A stretch of DNA of 64,000 bases from contig SCQL01000003.1 in assembly GCA_004299235.1 (NCBI GenBank), forward strand, positions 1 through 64,000. The letters run 5' to 3'. Both the position numbers and the translations under genes were made by a program. This document shows, piece by piece, positions 23,159 to 32,374 of the stretch; the first letter of the stretch is position 1, and each line of letters begins with the position of its first letter. This DNA is from a bacterium. GTDB lineage: Bacteria > Chloroflexota > Dormibacteria > Dormibacterales > Dormibacteraceae. The notes under the pieces were generated by a model that was given only the letters and a program-made list of their open reading frames with translations, did not search any database and was not told the origin of the DNA.

Positions 23159-24977
23159 TTTCTTGACGTCAACACCATTCCTCGCGGTGACCGGCGTGGT
23201 CATCCTCATCCTCCTCATCGCCTTCGTCGCCAGCCGGTATCACGTGGCCGGGGCGAACGAAGCGCTCATCGTCGCCGGCTCGCGCGGCGCCAAGGTGCGC
23301 GACGAGCGCGGCCAGGTCGTGGCCTCCCCTGGCGACAAGGGGGTCAAGGTCGTGGTCGGCGGCGGGACCTTCATCCGCCCGCTGCTCGACCGGGTCGGCA
23401 AGCTGAAGCTCACCGCCCGCCAGATCAACGTGCAGCTCAGCGACGCGGTGACCAGCCAGGGCATCAAGGTCCAGGTCCAGGGCGTGGCCACGTTCAAGAT
23501 CGGGCGCGACGTCGAGTCCCTGCGCAACGCCGCTGAGCGCTTTCTCGACGCCAAGCCGGAGCAGGTCGATTCCATCGTCAAGAACGTGCTCGAGGGTTCG
23601 CTGCGGTCCATCGTCGGCACGCTGACCATCGAAGAGCTGATCCGCGACCGCCAGAAGCTCCTGCAGCAGGTGCAGGACGCCGCCAAGGGCGACCTTGCCA
23701 CGAGCGGGCTGCAGATCGACGCCTTCACTATTCAGAGCTTCTCGGACGAGTCGAACTACATCGAGCTGCTGGGCCAGCAGAGCGTCTCCACCGTCACGCG
23801 AGACGCGCGCATGGCCAAGGCCTCCACCGACCAGGAGGCGGCGGTGCGAGAAGCCGAGGCGCAGCAGATCAAGATCAACGCGGGGCGTGACGTCGCGCTG
23901 CGGGAAGCCGAGACCAAGACCCAGGTCGCCGCCGCCCAGGCGCGCGCCGACCAGGCCGGCCCGCTCGCCCAGGCCCAGGCGCAGCAGGAGGTCGTGCGCA
24001 AGCAGACCGAGCTGGCCGAGCTCGAGGCCCAGCGCAAGGAGAAGGAGCTGCTGTCGTCCACCGTCAAGCCGGCGGCGGCGGAGGCGCAGGCGGTGATCGC
24101 GCGAGCCGAAGGCGACAAGCGCGCCAGGATCGCTTCGGCCGAAGCGGACGCCGAGACGACGCGCCTCGAAGGCGGCGCGGAGGCGCAGATCGTGCTCACC
24201 AAGGGTGAGGCGGAGGCCAAGGCGCTGGCGATGCGTGCCGACGCCTACAAGCAGTTCAACGAGGCGGCCATCATCCAGACGGTGCTGGCCGCGCTGCCCG
24301 ACATCGTGCGCGCCGCGGCGGAGCCGATGAGCCACATCGATTCTCTGACCGTGATGAGCGCGGACGGCGCATCGGACATCGTCCGCAACGCGACGCGGGC
24401 GATGGTCGAATCCACGACCGCCATCAAGGGCCTGACCGGGCTCGACGTGCCGAACCTGATCGGCGGGGCTCTCGGTCGGGGCTTCGGTGAGAGGCTACGC
24501 ACCGGAGAGGGCGCCGGCGGCGGCGGCACGGAGAAAGGCACGGATCGCATAAGCGAGATCGCCGGCGAGGGCTTGACGGCGCTGAAGGCGCAGGCCGCGG
24601 AGTCGGCGCTGCACGCCGAGGCGGCCGCCAAGGAAGCCGCGGAGAAGGCGGCGGCGGAGGCCGGGCAGGCAGCCGCCGAGGCAGAGAAGGTCGCGGCGGG
24701 AGCGAGGAAAGCGGTGGCCGCCGCCGAATCCAAGGTGGCCGCCGCGGCGGCCAAGGTCGCGCCCAGCGACGGCAACGTCACGCAGTGGGCGAAGTGGCTG
24801 GCCGACCAGCTGCGCCGGGTGCCGGAGATCCAGGTCTACGACGCCCTTCGCCTCGCCGACCTGGCAGACCGCGGCCCGGCCTCGGCCCGCGGGGTGTGGG
24901 CGACCGCGCAGGCGGTGCTGGGGAAGGACTACGGCGCCGTGACCGTCGGGGACCTGCTCAAGCGTTTCGCCCCATAA
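23151..24977 (+). CDS. Flotillin family protein with extended Ala-rich C-terminus
   Basis: SPFH-domain scaffold of membrane microdomains. One N-terminal membrane helix (about 8-28) is followed by the SPFH domain (about 35-215, VVVGGGTFIRPLLDRVGKL, TIEELIRDRQKL), then a long coiled coil with Glu/Ala/Lys repeats (about 215-370). The C-terminal 150 residues are unusual: a second Ala/Glu/Lys coiled coil and a short folded-looking end (WLADQLRRVPEIQVYDALRLAD...DLLKRF). At 608 residues it is longer than the typical 470-510. The ATG at 23151 overlaps nfeD, so the pair is an operon. Confidence 0.93.
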   Translation: MPDFLTSTPFLAVTGVVILILLIAFVASRYHVAGANEALIVAGSRGAKVRDERGQVVASPGDKGVKVVVGGGTFIRPLLDRVGKLKLTARQINVQLSDAVTSQGIKVQVQGVATFKIGRDVESLRNAAERFLDAKPEQVDSIVKNVLEGSLRSIVGTLTIEELIRDRQKLLQQVQDAAKGDLATSGLQIDAFTIQSFSDESNYIELLGQQSVSTVTRDARMAKASTDQEAAVREAEAQQIKINAGRDVALREAETKTQVAAAQARADQAGPLAQAQAQQEVVRKQTELAELEAQRKEKELLSSTVKPAAAEAQAVIARAEGDKRARIASAEADAETTRLEGGAEAQIVLTKGEAEAKALAMRADAYKQFNEAAIIQTVLAALPDIVRAAAEPMSHIDSLTVMSADGASDIVRNATRAMVESTTAIKGLTGLDVPNLIGGALGRGFGERLRTGEGAGGGGTEKGTDRISEIAGEGLTALKAQAAESALHAEAAAKEAAEKAAAEAGQAAAEAEKVAAGARKAVAAAESKVAAAAAKVAPSDGNVTQWAKWLADQLRRVPEIQVYDALRLADLADRGPASARGVWATAQAVLGKDYGAVTVGDLLKRFAP

Positions 24978-25007
24978 AAGCGGGAAGCCCGCTTGCGCGA
25001 GCTTCCC
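24978..25007 (+). terminator. Hairpin after the flotillin gene
   Basis: Immediately after the stop, AAGCGGG/CCCGCTT (3-base loop) can form, or alternatively GGGAAGC/GCTTCCC (24982-24988 with 25001-25007). There is no T run, so it is either a terminator of the type used by some GC-rich bacteria or an mRNA-stabilising hairpin. Confidence 0.5.
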
Positions 25008-25120
25008 AAGGCTGGGGTGGGGCCGTGGTGTCGAATTTCAGGGGGCCGGCTCACCGGCCGACGATATGGTAGCACGGGGCTTCGCTATCCACAAGATATA
25101 GACAACTGGGGAAAAATCTG

Positions 25121-26173
25121 GTGAAACTTCCGCTCTCCCTGGACCTGGAACCGATGCTCGCGGCGCCGGCCGACGGCATGCCGGCCGGCGACCGCTGGGA
25201 GTACGAGCCCAAGTGGGACGGCTTCCGGACGCTGGTCTTCCGGGACGGGGACGAGGTCGCGCTGATCAGCCGGGGGGCGCGCCCGATGACGCGCTACTTC
25301 CCCGAGGTCCTGCCCGCGTTTCGCACGCTGCGCGATGAGCAGGTGGTGCTCGACGGAGAGCTCGTCGTCGTCGGCGACAACGGCCTGGATTTCGGCGCCC
25401 TCCAGCAGCGCATCCACCCGGCCGACTCGCGCGTCCGCATGCTCAGCGAGGCGACGCCGGCCTGGTACATCGCGTTCGATCTGCTGTGCGAAGGCGGTGC
25501 CGATTTGCGCGGCCAACCGCTCGGCGAGCGGCGCCAGCGCCTCGAGCAGCTGCTGCAAGGCATCAAGCCCCCGATCTTCCTCACGCCATACACCCGCGAC
25601 CGCAGGACGGCCGAGGATTGGTTCGAGCGCTTCGAAGGCGCGGGCCTCGACGGTGTCATCGCCAAGTCGTGGGACGGGGAGTACGTCCCCGGCAAGCGCA
25701 TGTGGGTGAAGATCAAGCACCGGCGCACCTGTGATTGCGTCGTCATCGGCTGGCGCAGGTCCAACGACGGCCTGTCGCTCGGCTCGCTGCTCCTCGGCCT
25801 GTACGACCGCAAAGGCACCCTGCATTACGTCGGGCACACGTCATCGTTCAGCGTCGCCGAGCGCAAGGCGTTGATCGCCAAATTGCAACCCCTGGCCGTC
25901 GACGTGCCCGAGTCGGAGTGGGGGGCGGGCCACGCCGGCCGCATGCCGGGCGGGCCGAGCCGGTGGTCGCGCGGTAAGGACACCGAGTGGGCCACGGTGC
26001 GGCCCGAGCTGGTGTGCGAGGTCGCCTACGACAAGCTCGAGGCGGGCGAGCGCTTTCGTCACGCCACGCGGTTCCTGCGCTGGCGGGCCGACAAGCCGCC
26101 GCGCGAGTGCGGCTTCGACCAGATCGCGTCCGCGGCCGCGTTCGACGTCCGCGGGATCTTCGGGAGTCGGTAA
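25121..26173 (+). CDS. ATP-dependent DNA ligase (LigC/LigD-ligase type)
   Basis: Nick-sealing ligase of 350 residues. The adenylation Lys is in the EPKWDGFR motif (KxDG, about 30). LDGELVVVG and the LDGVIAKSWDG motif follow in the nucleotidyltransferase domain. The C-terminal OB domain starts near MWVKIKHRRTCDCVVIGW and ends with RHATRFLRWRADK. It resembles the stand-alone ligases of mycobacterial LigC type rather than replicative NAD-dependent ligase. No Ku or polymerase domain is present in the window. A GTG start is used. Confidence 0.93.
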   Translation: MKLPLSLDLEPMLAAPADGMPAGDRWEYEPKWDGFRTLVFRDGDEVALISRGARPMTRYFPEVLPAFRTLRDEQVVLDGELVVVGDNGLDFGALQQRIHPADSRVRMLSEATPAWYIAFDLLCEGGADLRGQPLGERRQRLEQLLQGIKPPIFLTPYTRDRRTAEDWFERFEGAGLDGVIAKSWDGEYVPGKRMWVKIKHRRTCDCVVIGWRRSNDGLSLGSLLLGLYDRKGTLHYVGHTSSFSVAERKALIAKLQPLAVDVPESEWGAGHAGRMPGGPSRWSRGKDTEWATVRPELVCEVAYDKLEAGERFRHATRFLRWRADKPPRECGFDQIASAAAFDVRGIFGSR

Positions 26174-26289
26174 CCCGGCTTCTGATCGTGGCCCCGGCCG
26201 GCGGGTGGGCCTCGGTGCCCCGGGAGGCTGAGCGCTTGGTTACCGAGATGCAGTCGCAGGTGCCAGGGGCGCCGGCTGAATACGAAGTT

Positions 26290-26302
26290 GCGACTTTGTC
26301 GC
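26290..26302. promoter_or_regulatory. Palindromic operator candidate GCGACTTTGTCGC
   Basis: A perfect 5-3-5 inverted repeat lies 9 bases upstream of the TAGGCT hexamer, in the -35/spacer zone of the Ni/Co transporter gene. A repressor bound here would block transcription, as expected for metal-uptake control. Confidence 0.45.
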
Positions 26303-26311
26303 GATAGCGAT

Positions 26312-26317
26312 TAGGCT
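26312..26317 (+). promoter_or_regulatory. -10 element TAGGCT before the Ni/Co transporter gene
   Basis: TAGGCT ends 6 bases before the ATG at 26324, pointing to a leaderless mRNA and to that ATG rather than the in-frame TTG at 26318. Confidence 0.5.
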
Positions 26318-26323
26318 TTGAGC

Positions 26324-27400
26324 ATGGCTTCGCCCTGGACTCTGCTCGGGCGGTCTTTCGACCGGGGCGAGCGAACGCGGCTGGGGGCTTTCTTCGGCGG
26401 CGTCGGCGCTCTGCACGTCGCCGGTTGGGGCCTGCTTCTGGTGTATGGCGCCCAGCATCCATCCCTTCTGGCGTTGGGCGGCCTGGCCTACACGTTCGGC
26501 CTCCGCCACGCGTTCGACGCCGATCACATCTCGGCCATCGACAACACCACGCGCAAGCTCCTGCAGAGCGGACGTAAGCCGGTGGGCGTGGGCTTTTTCT
26601 TCTCGCTGGGCCACTCGACGGTCGTGTTCCTGATCGCGGTCGCATTGGGGCTCGCGGCCAAGTCGATCGTGCAGGGCGTGGTCGGCGACAACGGACAGCT
26701 GAGGAGCATCGGCGGAGCGGTCGGCACGCTGGTGTCCGGCGGCTTCCTGGTGCTGATCGGGATCTTGAACCTGGTGATCCTGCTCGACATCATCCGCGTC
26801 TACCGCAACATGCACCGCGGCGAGTACGACCGCGAGAGCCTGGAAAACGAGCTGGTGGCGGGCGGGATCATGACCCGGATCTTCGGCCGGATCTTCCGCC
26901 TCATCGACCACAGCTGGCAGATGTACCCGATCGGCTTTCTGTTTGGGCTCGGCTTCGACACCGCCTCGGAGGTGGCTCTGCTGGCGATCTCGGCCGGGGC
27001 CGCGGCCCAGGGCATTCCGTTCACGGTCGTGATCGCGCTGCCGCTGATATTCGCCGCGGGCATGTCGCTGATGGACACGACCGATGGCGCGTTCATGTCG
27101 AAGGCATACTCGTGGGCTTTCGCCAGCCCGATCCGCAAGGTCTTCTACAACCTGACCGTGACGTCGCTGTCGGTGTTCGTCGCGCTCTTCGTCGGCGTCG
27201 TGGAGCTGGTGCAGATCCTGATCCAGATCCTGAAGCTGCACGGCGGCCTCTTCGACGCCATCGCGAATTTCGACTTCATCGGCAAGGCCGGCTACGTGAT
27301 CGTGGCCGCGTTCGTGATCGCCTGGGCCGGAGCGCTCGCGATCTACAAGGTGCGAGGTATCGACGAGCGCTGGGCGGCCCTGATCGACGACGTCGCGTGA
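26324..27400 (+). CDS. Nickel/cobalt permease (NiCoT family)
   Basis: High-affinity uptake of Ni2+ or Co2+ through the membrane. The signature RHAFDADHISAIDN lies in the second helix (about 50-64). Further family motifs LGFDTASE and FAAGMSLMDTTDG are present, and there are about eight membrane segments. At 358 residues it is typical. Cobalt supply would serve the B12-dependent ribonucleotide reductase and any cobalt chelatase in this genome, but metal preference cannot be read from sequence. A 13-bp palindrome overlaps the promoter. Confidence 0.94.
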   Translation: MASPWTLLGRSFDRGERTRLGAFFGGVGALHVAGWGLLLVYGAQHPSLLALGGLAYTFGLRHAFDADHISAIDNTTRKLLQSGRKPVGVGFFFSLGHSTVVFLIAVALGLAAKSIVQGVVGDNGQLRSIGGAVGTLVSGGFLVLIGILNLVILLDIIRVYRNMHRGEYDRESLENELVAGGIMTRIFGRIFRLIDHSWQMYPIGFLFGLGFDTASEVALLAISAGAAAQGIPFTVVIALPLIFAAGMSLMDTTDGAFMSKAYSWAFASPIRKVFYNLTVTSLSVFVALFVGVVELVQILIQILKLHGGLFDAIANFDFIGKAGYVIVAAFVIAWAGALAIYKVRGIDERWAALIDDVA

Positions 27401-27436
27401 GCGGCGCCGAGTAGCCGCAGGTCGCAGGCGGCCGGT

Positions 27437-28597
27437 CTATTCGATCGGCGCCGTTTGCCTGACCTCGGGCTGGTGGGCGAGCCGGACCAGCACCGAGGAC
27501 GTCGCGATGCTGATCACGACGGCGCCGATGAGACCGACGCTGGCCTGTCTGGTGATCAGGCCGGCGCCGAGCGCGAGCGCTCCGAGGACGTAGCTGAACT
27601 CGCCCACCTGGCCGAGCCCGACGGCCAGTTGTAGCGATCGAGCGTGCAGGCCGCCAAACTTGGCCAGCACCCAGACGAGAAGCACCTTGGTGACGACGAC
27701 CAGAGCCAGAAACAAGCCAAGCCAGGGCAGCGCCGGGATGAGGGCGCGGGGGTCGATGACGGTACCCAGCGCGACGAAGAACATGACGGCGAACAGGTCG
27801 CGAAACGGGAGCAGGCGCTGGCGCGCCTCGGCGGCCACCTCGCTCTCGGTGATCGCCAACCCGGCCACGAACGCGGCGAGCGCCAGCGGGATGCCGAAGA
27901 ACCGGGAGCCCAAGCCCGCCAGCAGCAGCCCGCTGGCCACCGAGACCAGGAGGAACAGGTCGTGCTCCGCCTGCAGGCGTCGCAGGAGCCACGGGAGGAT
28001 GACGGCCGCCGCCACCGCGATGGCGATGAAGGCCACCAGCTCGACCAGCGCGGTGGGTCCCGACCGGCCGCCCAGCCCGATGACGATCACGAGCACCAGC
28101 GCCGAGGCGACACCGACCAGGTCCTGGATCACACTCCAACCGAGCAGCACCTCGTCGGTGTCGGGATCGGTGGTGCGCCTGCGGCTGCGAGTGATGTTGA
28201 CGACCACGACGCTCGAAGACATGGCGATCGACAGGCCGACCATCGCCGCTCCGGCTGGGCTCATCGCGAACAGCAGGCAGGCGGCGGTGGCCAGCCCCCA
28301 GGTCACGAACACCTGCAGCGGCGACAGCAGCAGAAGGCGGCGGCGCTCACGCGCCAGGCGTACGGGGTTGATCTCGATGCCGACCTCGAAGAGGAGCAGC
28401 ACCACGCCGACATCGGCCAGGACGGAAAGCTGCTCGCGATTGGCCACGTAGCCAGGGGTGAAGGGTGAGACCACGACCCCCACGAGCAGGTAACCGATGA
28501 CCGCCGGGAGGCCCAGGCGCCGGGCGGCTTTGCCGGCGAGCGCGGCGAGCAAGAGGAGCAATCCGAGATCGAGGACGGCGGGCGCGGTGTGCTCCAC
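27437..28597 (-). CDS. CPA2-family cation:proton antiporter (KefB-like membrane domain)
   Basis: Na+/H+ or K+/H+ antiporter of 386 residues, about 11-12 membrane segments and no RCK/TrkA-N regulatory domain. Typical segments are LGLPAVIGYLLVGVVVSPF, VLLLFEVGIEINPVRLARERR and ALAAFVAGLAITESEVAAEARQRLLPFRDLFAVMFFVALG. The final helices GQVGEFSYVLGALAL match the family. Transcribed convergently to the Ni/Co permease and divergently from the GNAT gene, 66 bases away. Ion specificity is not evident. Confidence 0.92.
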   Translation of the reverse strand: MEHTAPAVLDLGLLLLLAALAGKAARRLGLPAVIGYLLVGVVVSPFTPGYVANREQLSVLADVGVVLLLFEVGIEINPVRLARERRRLLLLSPLQVFVTWGLATAACLLFAMSPAGAAMVGLSIAMSSSVVVVNITRSRRRTTDPDTDEVLLGWSVIQDLVGVASALVLVIVIGLGGRSGPTALVELVAFIAIAVAAAVILPWLLRRLQAEHDLFLLVSVASGLLLAGLGSRFFGIPLALAAFVAGLAITESEVAAEARQRLLPFRDLFAVMFFVALGTVIDPRALIPALPWLGLFLALVVVTKVLLVWVLAKFGGLHARSLQLAVGLGQVGEFSYVLGALALGAGLITRQASVGLIGAVVISIATSSVLVRLAHQPEVRQTAPIE

Positions 28598-28663
28598 TCA
28601 GCGGGAGTCTAGCGGCGACCGGCGCGGGGCCTGGGCTCGGCGGCACACAATACTGCGCACACG

Positions 28664-29362
28664 ATGAGCAAATTGGAGTTGGAGTGGAAGACGCCGGGTC
28701 CGCCCGGGCGCGGCACCCTGGACGGCGAGCTCGTCCGTTTGGAGGCGATCGACCCTGGACGCCACGCCGAGCCGCTTTTCACCGCCTCGCACGGCGCGGC
28801 TGGTGATCCGCGCATCTGGGACTACCTGTCGTACGGCCCATTCGCTCACCAGGGTGAGTTCACAGCCTGGCTCGAGCGGTGCGCCGCCTCGGACGATCCG
28901 CTCTTCTACGCCATCGTGGACCGTGAGGCGATGCAACCGCGGGGGATGGCGAGCTACATGCGGATCGTGGCCGAGCATGGGGTGATCGAGATCGGGCACA
29001 TCTGGTTCGCGCCCGTGCTCCAGCGCACTCGCCAGGCCACCGAGGCGATCTTCCTGATGGCGCGCCACGCCTTCGACGATCTGGGCTACCGCCGCCTCGA
29101 ATGGAAGTGCGACTCGGCCAACGCGCCGTCGCGCCGGGCGGCGCAGCGGTTCGGCTTCACCTACGAAGGCGTGTTCCGCCAGCACATGGTCGTCAAGGGC
29201 CGGAACCGCGACACCGCCTGGTTCTCGATCACCGACGGGGAGTGGCCGCTCAGGCGAGCGGCCTTCGAAGCCTGGCTCGCGCCTTCGAATTTTGACGGCG
29301 ACGGCCGCCAGCGAGAGTCACTGGCGGCCGTGCGTGCCGGGATCGAGGGACCAAAGGTTTAG
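28664..29362 (+). CDS. GNAT-family N-acetyltransferase (RimJ/RimL-like)
   Basis: Acetyl-CoA-dependent acetyltransferase of 232 residues, similar to the group that includes ribosomal-protein and amino-acid acetyltransferases. It begins LEWKTPGPPGRGTLDGELVRLEAID. The core strand is GVIEIGHIWFAPVLQRTRQATEAI (acetyl-CoA loop near QRTRQAT). The C-terminal part is YRRLEWKCDSANAPSRRAAQRFGFTYEGVFRQHMVVKGRNRDTAWFSI. The substrate is unknown. The gene ends one base from the convergent nrdJ stop. Confidence 0.9.
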   Translation: MSKLELEWKTPGPPGRGTLDGELVRLEAIDPGRHAEPLFTASHGAAGDPRIWDYLSYGPFAHQGEFTAWLERCAASDDPLFYAIVDREAMQPRGMASYMRIVAEHGVIEIGHIWFAPVLQRTRQATEAIFLMARHAFDDLGYRRLEWKCDSANAPSRRAAQRFGFTYEGVFRQHMVVKGRNRDTAWFSITDGEWPLRRAAFEAWLAPSNFDGDGRQRESLAAVRAGIEGPKV

Positions 29363-29363
29363 T

Positions 29364-32177
29364 TCAGCTGCAGCCGGTTGTCGCCCCGCAGTTCAGGCAC
29401 TTGTAGCACGAGCCTGAGCGCACGGTGATCGCGCCGCAGTCCGGGCATGCCGGCGCGTCGGTGTTGATGAAGGTGATCTTCTGCACTGAACCGCCGTTGC
29501 CGTTGGCGGCCGGCATGGCGATCACCTTCAGCTCCGAGGCGGAGTGCGCGGCCTTGGCCACGGTCGCCGGCGCGGGTGCGGGGTCGGCGGGCGCGTCACG
29601 CCGGATGATGCCCGCCTCGTCCTGGTCCTCGACCGGCAGGAAGTGGCTCGCCATCCACCGGAAGATGTAGTCGACGATCGACTTCGCGATCGGGATCTCC
29701 TTGTTCTTGGTGAACCCGGAGGGCTCGAATCGCATGTGGCTGAACTTGTCGACCATGAATTTCAGCGGGACCCCGAACTGCAACGCGTACGAGGTCTGGG
29801 TCGCGAACGCGTCCATCAGGCCCGAGATGGTCGAGCCTTCCTTGGCCATCGTCACGAACAGCTCCCCCGGTGTGCCGTCGTCGAACAGGCCGACCGTCAG
29901 GTAGCCCTCGTGGCCCCCGATGTCGAACTTGTGCGTGACCGCCTTGCGCTCGTCGGGCAGCTTGCGCCGGACCACGCGGTACTCGACCGTTTCCTCGGCG
30001 CCCTGCGCGCGCGGGGCCTTCTTGTCCTTGTCGAGCGAGGTGGACAGAGGCTGCGAACGCTTGCAGCCGTCGCGGTAGATGGCGATGCATTTGAGACCCA
30101 GCTTCCAGGACTCGAGGTACGTCTGCTCGATGTCCTCGACCGTCGCATCCGTCGGCAGGTTCACGGTCTTGGACATCGAGCCGGAGATGAACGGCTGGAC
30201 CGCAGCCATCATCCGCACGTGACCCATCGGCGCGATCGAGCGAGAGCCGTTGACCGGCTTGAATGCGCAATCGAAGACCTTCAGGTGCTCGTCCATCAGG
30301 TGGGGAGCGCCCTCGATGGTGTCGTTCTCGTCGATGTACTCGACGATCTCCTTCACCTTCAGCTCGTCATAGCCGAGCTTGCGCAGCGCGGCGGGCACGG
30401 TGGTGTTGACGATCTTCAGCAGTCCGCCGCCGACGAGCTTCTTGTATTTCACCAGCGCCAGGTCGGGCTCGATGCCCGTGGTGTCGCAATCCATCATCAG
30501 CCCGATGGTGCCGGTTGGCGCCAGGACGGTGGCCTGGGCATTGCGGTAGCCGTGAGTCCGGCCGAGCTTGACCGCTTCGTCCCAGGTTTCCCTCGCCGCG
30601 TCGACCACCTCGGCCGAATCGGGTGACGTGCTCAGTTGGTGCGCTGCCTGGCGGTGCTTCTCCATCACGCGCAGCATCGGCTCGCGGTTCCTGGCGTACT
30701 CGCTGAACGGGCCCTTGACCTGAGCCATGCTCGCCGACTGGGCGAATGCGCGACCGGTCATGATCGCGGTCAGCGCGCCGGCAAAGCGTCCGCCCTCCTC
30801 GGAATCGTAGGCGAGTCCCATCGACATCAAAAGCGCGCCCAGGTTGGCGTATCCAAGACCCAGGGGACGAAGCGCCTCGGAGTTCCTGGCGATCGCCGGA
30901 GTGGGGTAGGAGGCGTTGGAGACGAGGATCTCCTGCCCGGTGAAGCACACGTCGATCGCGCGCCGGTAGCGCTCGACGTCGAACTTGCCGTCCTCGGACT
31001 GGAACTTCATCAGGTTGAGCGAGAGCAGGTTGCAGGCGGTGTCGTCGAGGAACACGAACTCCGAACAGGGGTTGGTGGCGTTGATGCGTCCGGTGTTGGG
31101 GACGACGTTCCAATCCTGGATGGTGGTGTCGAACTGAAGCCCGGGGTCGCCGCAGATCCAGGCCGCCTCGGCGATCTCACGCCACAGGTCGCGTGCCTTG
31201 TGCTTGTCGATCACGCGGCCGCCGACGATCGCCTTGGTCGTCCAGGGCTTGTCGTCGACGACGGCCCGCATGAACTCGTCGCTGGCGCGCACGGAGTGGT
31301 TGGCGTTCTGGAACTGGACCGAGTCGTAGGCGCCGCCCGGGACGTTGAAGCCGACGTTGTAGCCGGCTTCGATCAGGGCCCAGGCCTTCTTCTCCTCCTC
31401 CGCCTTGCAGCGGATGAAGTCGAGGATGTCCGGGTGGTCGGCGTTGAGGATGACCATCTTCGCCGCCCGGCGGGTGGTGCCGCCCGACTTGATCGAGCCC
31501 GCGAACGAGTCGTAGCCCTTCATGAAGGAGACCGGGCCGGAGGCGGTGCCGCCGCCGGACAGCTGCTCCTTCGACGAGCGCAGGACCGACAGGTTGGTGC
31601 CGGTGCCGCTGCCGAACTTGAAGAGCATGCCCTCGGTCTTGACCAGGTCGAGGATCGACTCCATCGAGTCCTGGATCGAGTTGATGAAGCAGGCCGATCC
31701 CTGCTGCGCGCGGCCGGGGACGCCGATGTTGAACCAGACGGGGCTGTTGAACGACGCGTGCTGGGTGACCAGGAGGTAGCGCAGCTCCTGCGCCCAGTTC
31801 TCGGCGTCCTCCTCGCTCGCGAAGTAACCGTCCGCGCGGCCCCAGCCGGCGAGCGTCTCGACGACGCGGTCGATGATCTGGCGGACGCTGGTCTCACGCT
31901 CCGGGCTGCCCGGGCTGCCCCGGAAGTACTTCTGGGCGACGACGTTGATCGCCAGCTGCGACCAGGCGCGGGGGACCTCGACGTCCTTCTGCTCGAAGAT
32001 GACCTGGCCTTTCTCGCCGATGATGGCCGCGGTGCGCCGCTCCCACTCCACCAGGTCATAGGCGTGACTGCCCGCTGGCGTGAAGTAACGCCCGAAGCGA
32101 AGCCCTGTTTTGGTTCCGTTCTTGGCACGGTGGCCGTTCTTACCGGCTCCGGCGAGGTCGGCGACATTTTTGGCCAT
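29364..32177 (-). CDS. nrdJ: Vitamin B12-dependent (class II) ribonucleoside-diphosphate reductase NrdJ
   Basis: Makes deoxyribonucleotides with adenosylcobalamin. 937 residues in the usual layout: N-terminal region, the ten-stranded barrel with GSACFINSIQDS and the finger-loop NPCSEF (catalytic Cys), LAPTGTIGLMMDCDTTGIEPD, then a C-terminal extension ending in a zinc-ribbon with CPDCGAITVRSGSCYKCLNCG and a final CS. The cysteines act in reduction and metal binding. A Shine-Dalgarno AAAGGAGG precedes the ATG. A promoter and two NrdR-like boxes lie upstream. The gene stands alone. Confidence 0.97.
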   Translation of the reverse strand: MAKNVADLAGAGKNGHRAKNGTKTGLRFGRYFTPAGSHAYDLVEWERRTAAIIGEKGQVIFEQKDVEVPRAWSQLAINVVAQKYFRGSPGSPERETSVRQIIDRVVETLAGWGRADGYFASEEDAENWAQELRYLLVTQHASFNSPVWFNIGVPGRAQQGSACFINSIQDSMESILDLVKTEGMLFKFGSGTGTNLSVLRSSKEQLSGGGTASGPVSFMKGYDSFAGSIKSGGTTRRAAKMVILNADHPDILDFIRCKAEEEKKAWALIEAGYNVGFNVPGGAYDSVQFQNANHSVRASDEFMRAVVDDKPWTTKAIVGGRVIDKHKARDLWREIAEAAWICGDPGLQFDTTIQDWNVVPNTGRINATNPCSEFVFLDDTACNLLSLNLMKFQSEDGKFDVERYRRAIDVCFTGQEILVSNASYPTPAIARNSEALRPLGLGYANLGALLMSMGLAYDSEEGGRFAGALTAIMTGRAFAQSASMAQVKGPFSEYARNREPMLRVMEKHRQAAHQLSTSPDSAEVVDAARETWDEAVKLGRTHGYRNAQATVLAPTGTIGLMMDCDTTGIEPDLALVKYKKLVGGGLLKIVNTTVPAALRKLGYDELKVKEIVEYIDENDTIEGAPHLMDEHLKVFDCAFKPVNGSRSIAPMGHVRMMAAVQPFISGSMSKTVNLPTDATVEDIEQTYLESWKLGLKCIAIYRDGCKRSQPLSTSLDKDKKAPRAQGAEETVEYRVVRRKLPDERKAVTHKFDIGGHEGYLTVGLFDDGTPGELFVTMAKEGSTISGLMDAFATQTSYALQFGVPLKFMVDKFSHMRFEPSGFTKNKEIPIAKSIVDYIFRWMASHFLPVEDQDEAGIIRRDAPADPAPAPATVAKAAHSASELKVIAMPAANGNGGSVQKITFINTDAPACPDCGAITVRSGSCYKCLNCGATTGCS

Positions 32178-32338
32178 TTTCTAGAGAACGCCTCCTTTAA
32201 TCATCCCCGGTGAGGGTGCTTCTGAACCAGCTGTAGGTGCGTCGTCAGGTGGGTCGTTGAACTTATTCGTTTGGGGATGCAAGAGGCCCCAGAGCATGCC
32301 CGCCACTAATGCCCCAGGGCCTCGATGTAACGGCTCCG
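32178..32338 (-). other. nrdJ 5' leader with hairpin
   Basis: The leader from the predicted start of transcription (about 32332) to the ATG is about 155 bases and contains an inverted repeat GAGGCCC/GGGCCTC (32283-32289 with 32317-32323). I looked for cobalamin-riboswitch features (B12 box, pseudoknot) and found none. The hairpin could affect translation or stability. Together with the promoter block this accounts for the gene-free stretch 32178-32497. Confidence 0.45.
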
Positions 32339-32367
32339 AATATACGACCCGACTTTCGACTTGTCAA
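32339..32367 (-). promoter_or_regulatory. Sigma70-type promoter of nrdJ
   Basis: On the minus strand a perfect TTGACA (-35, 32362-32367) is separated by 17 bases from TATATT (-10, 32339-32344). This is the best consensus promoter I found in the window. Confidence 0.8.
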
Positions 32368-32374
32368 GCCTGAA

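Noticed and set aside
32178-32338. Cobalamin riboswitch in the nrdJ leader
   Set aside because: No B12 box and no pseudoknot-type architecture; only one simple hairpin is visible.
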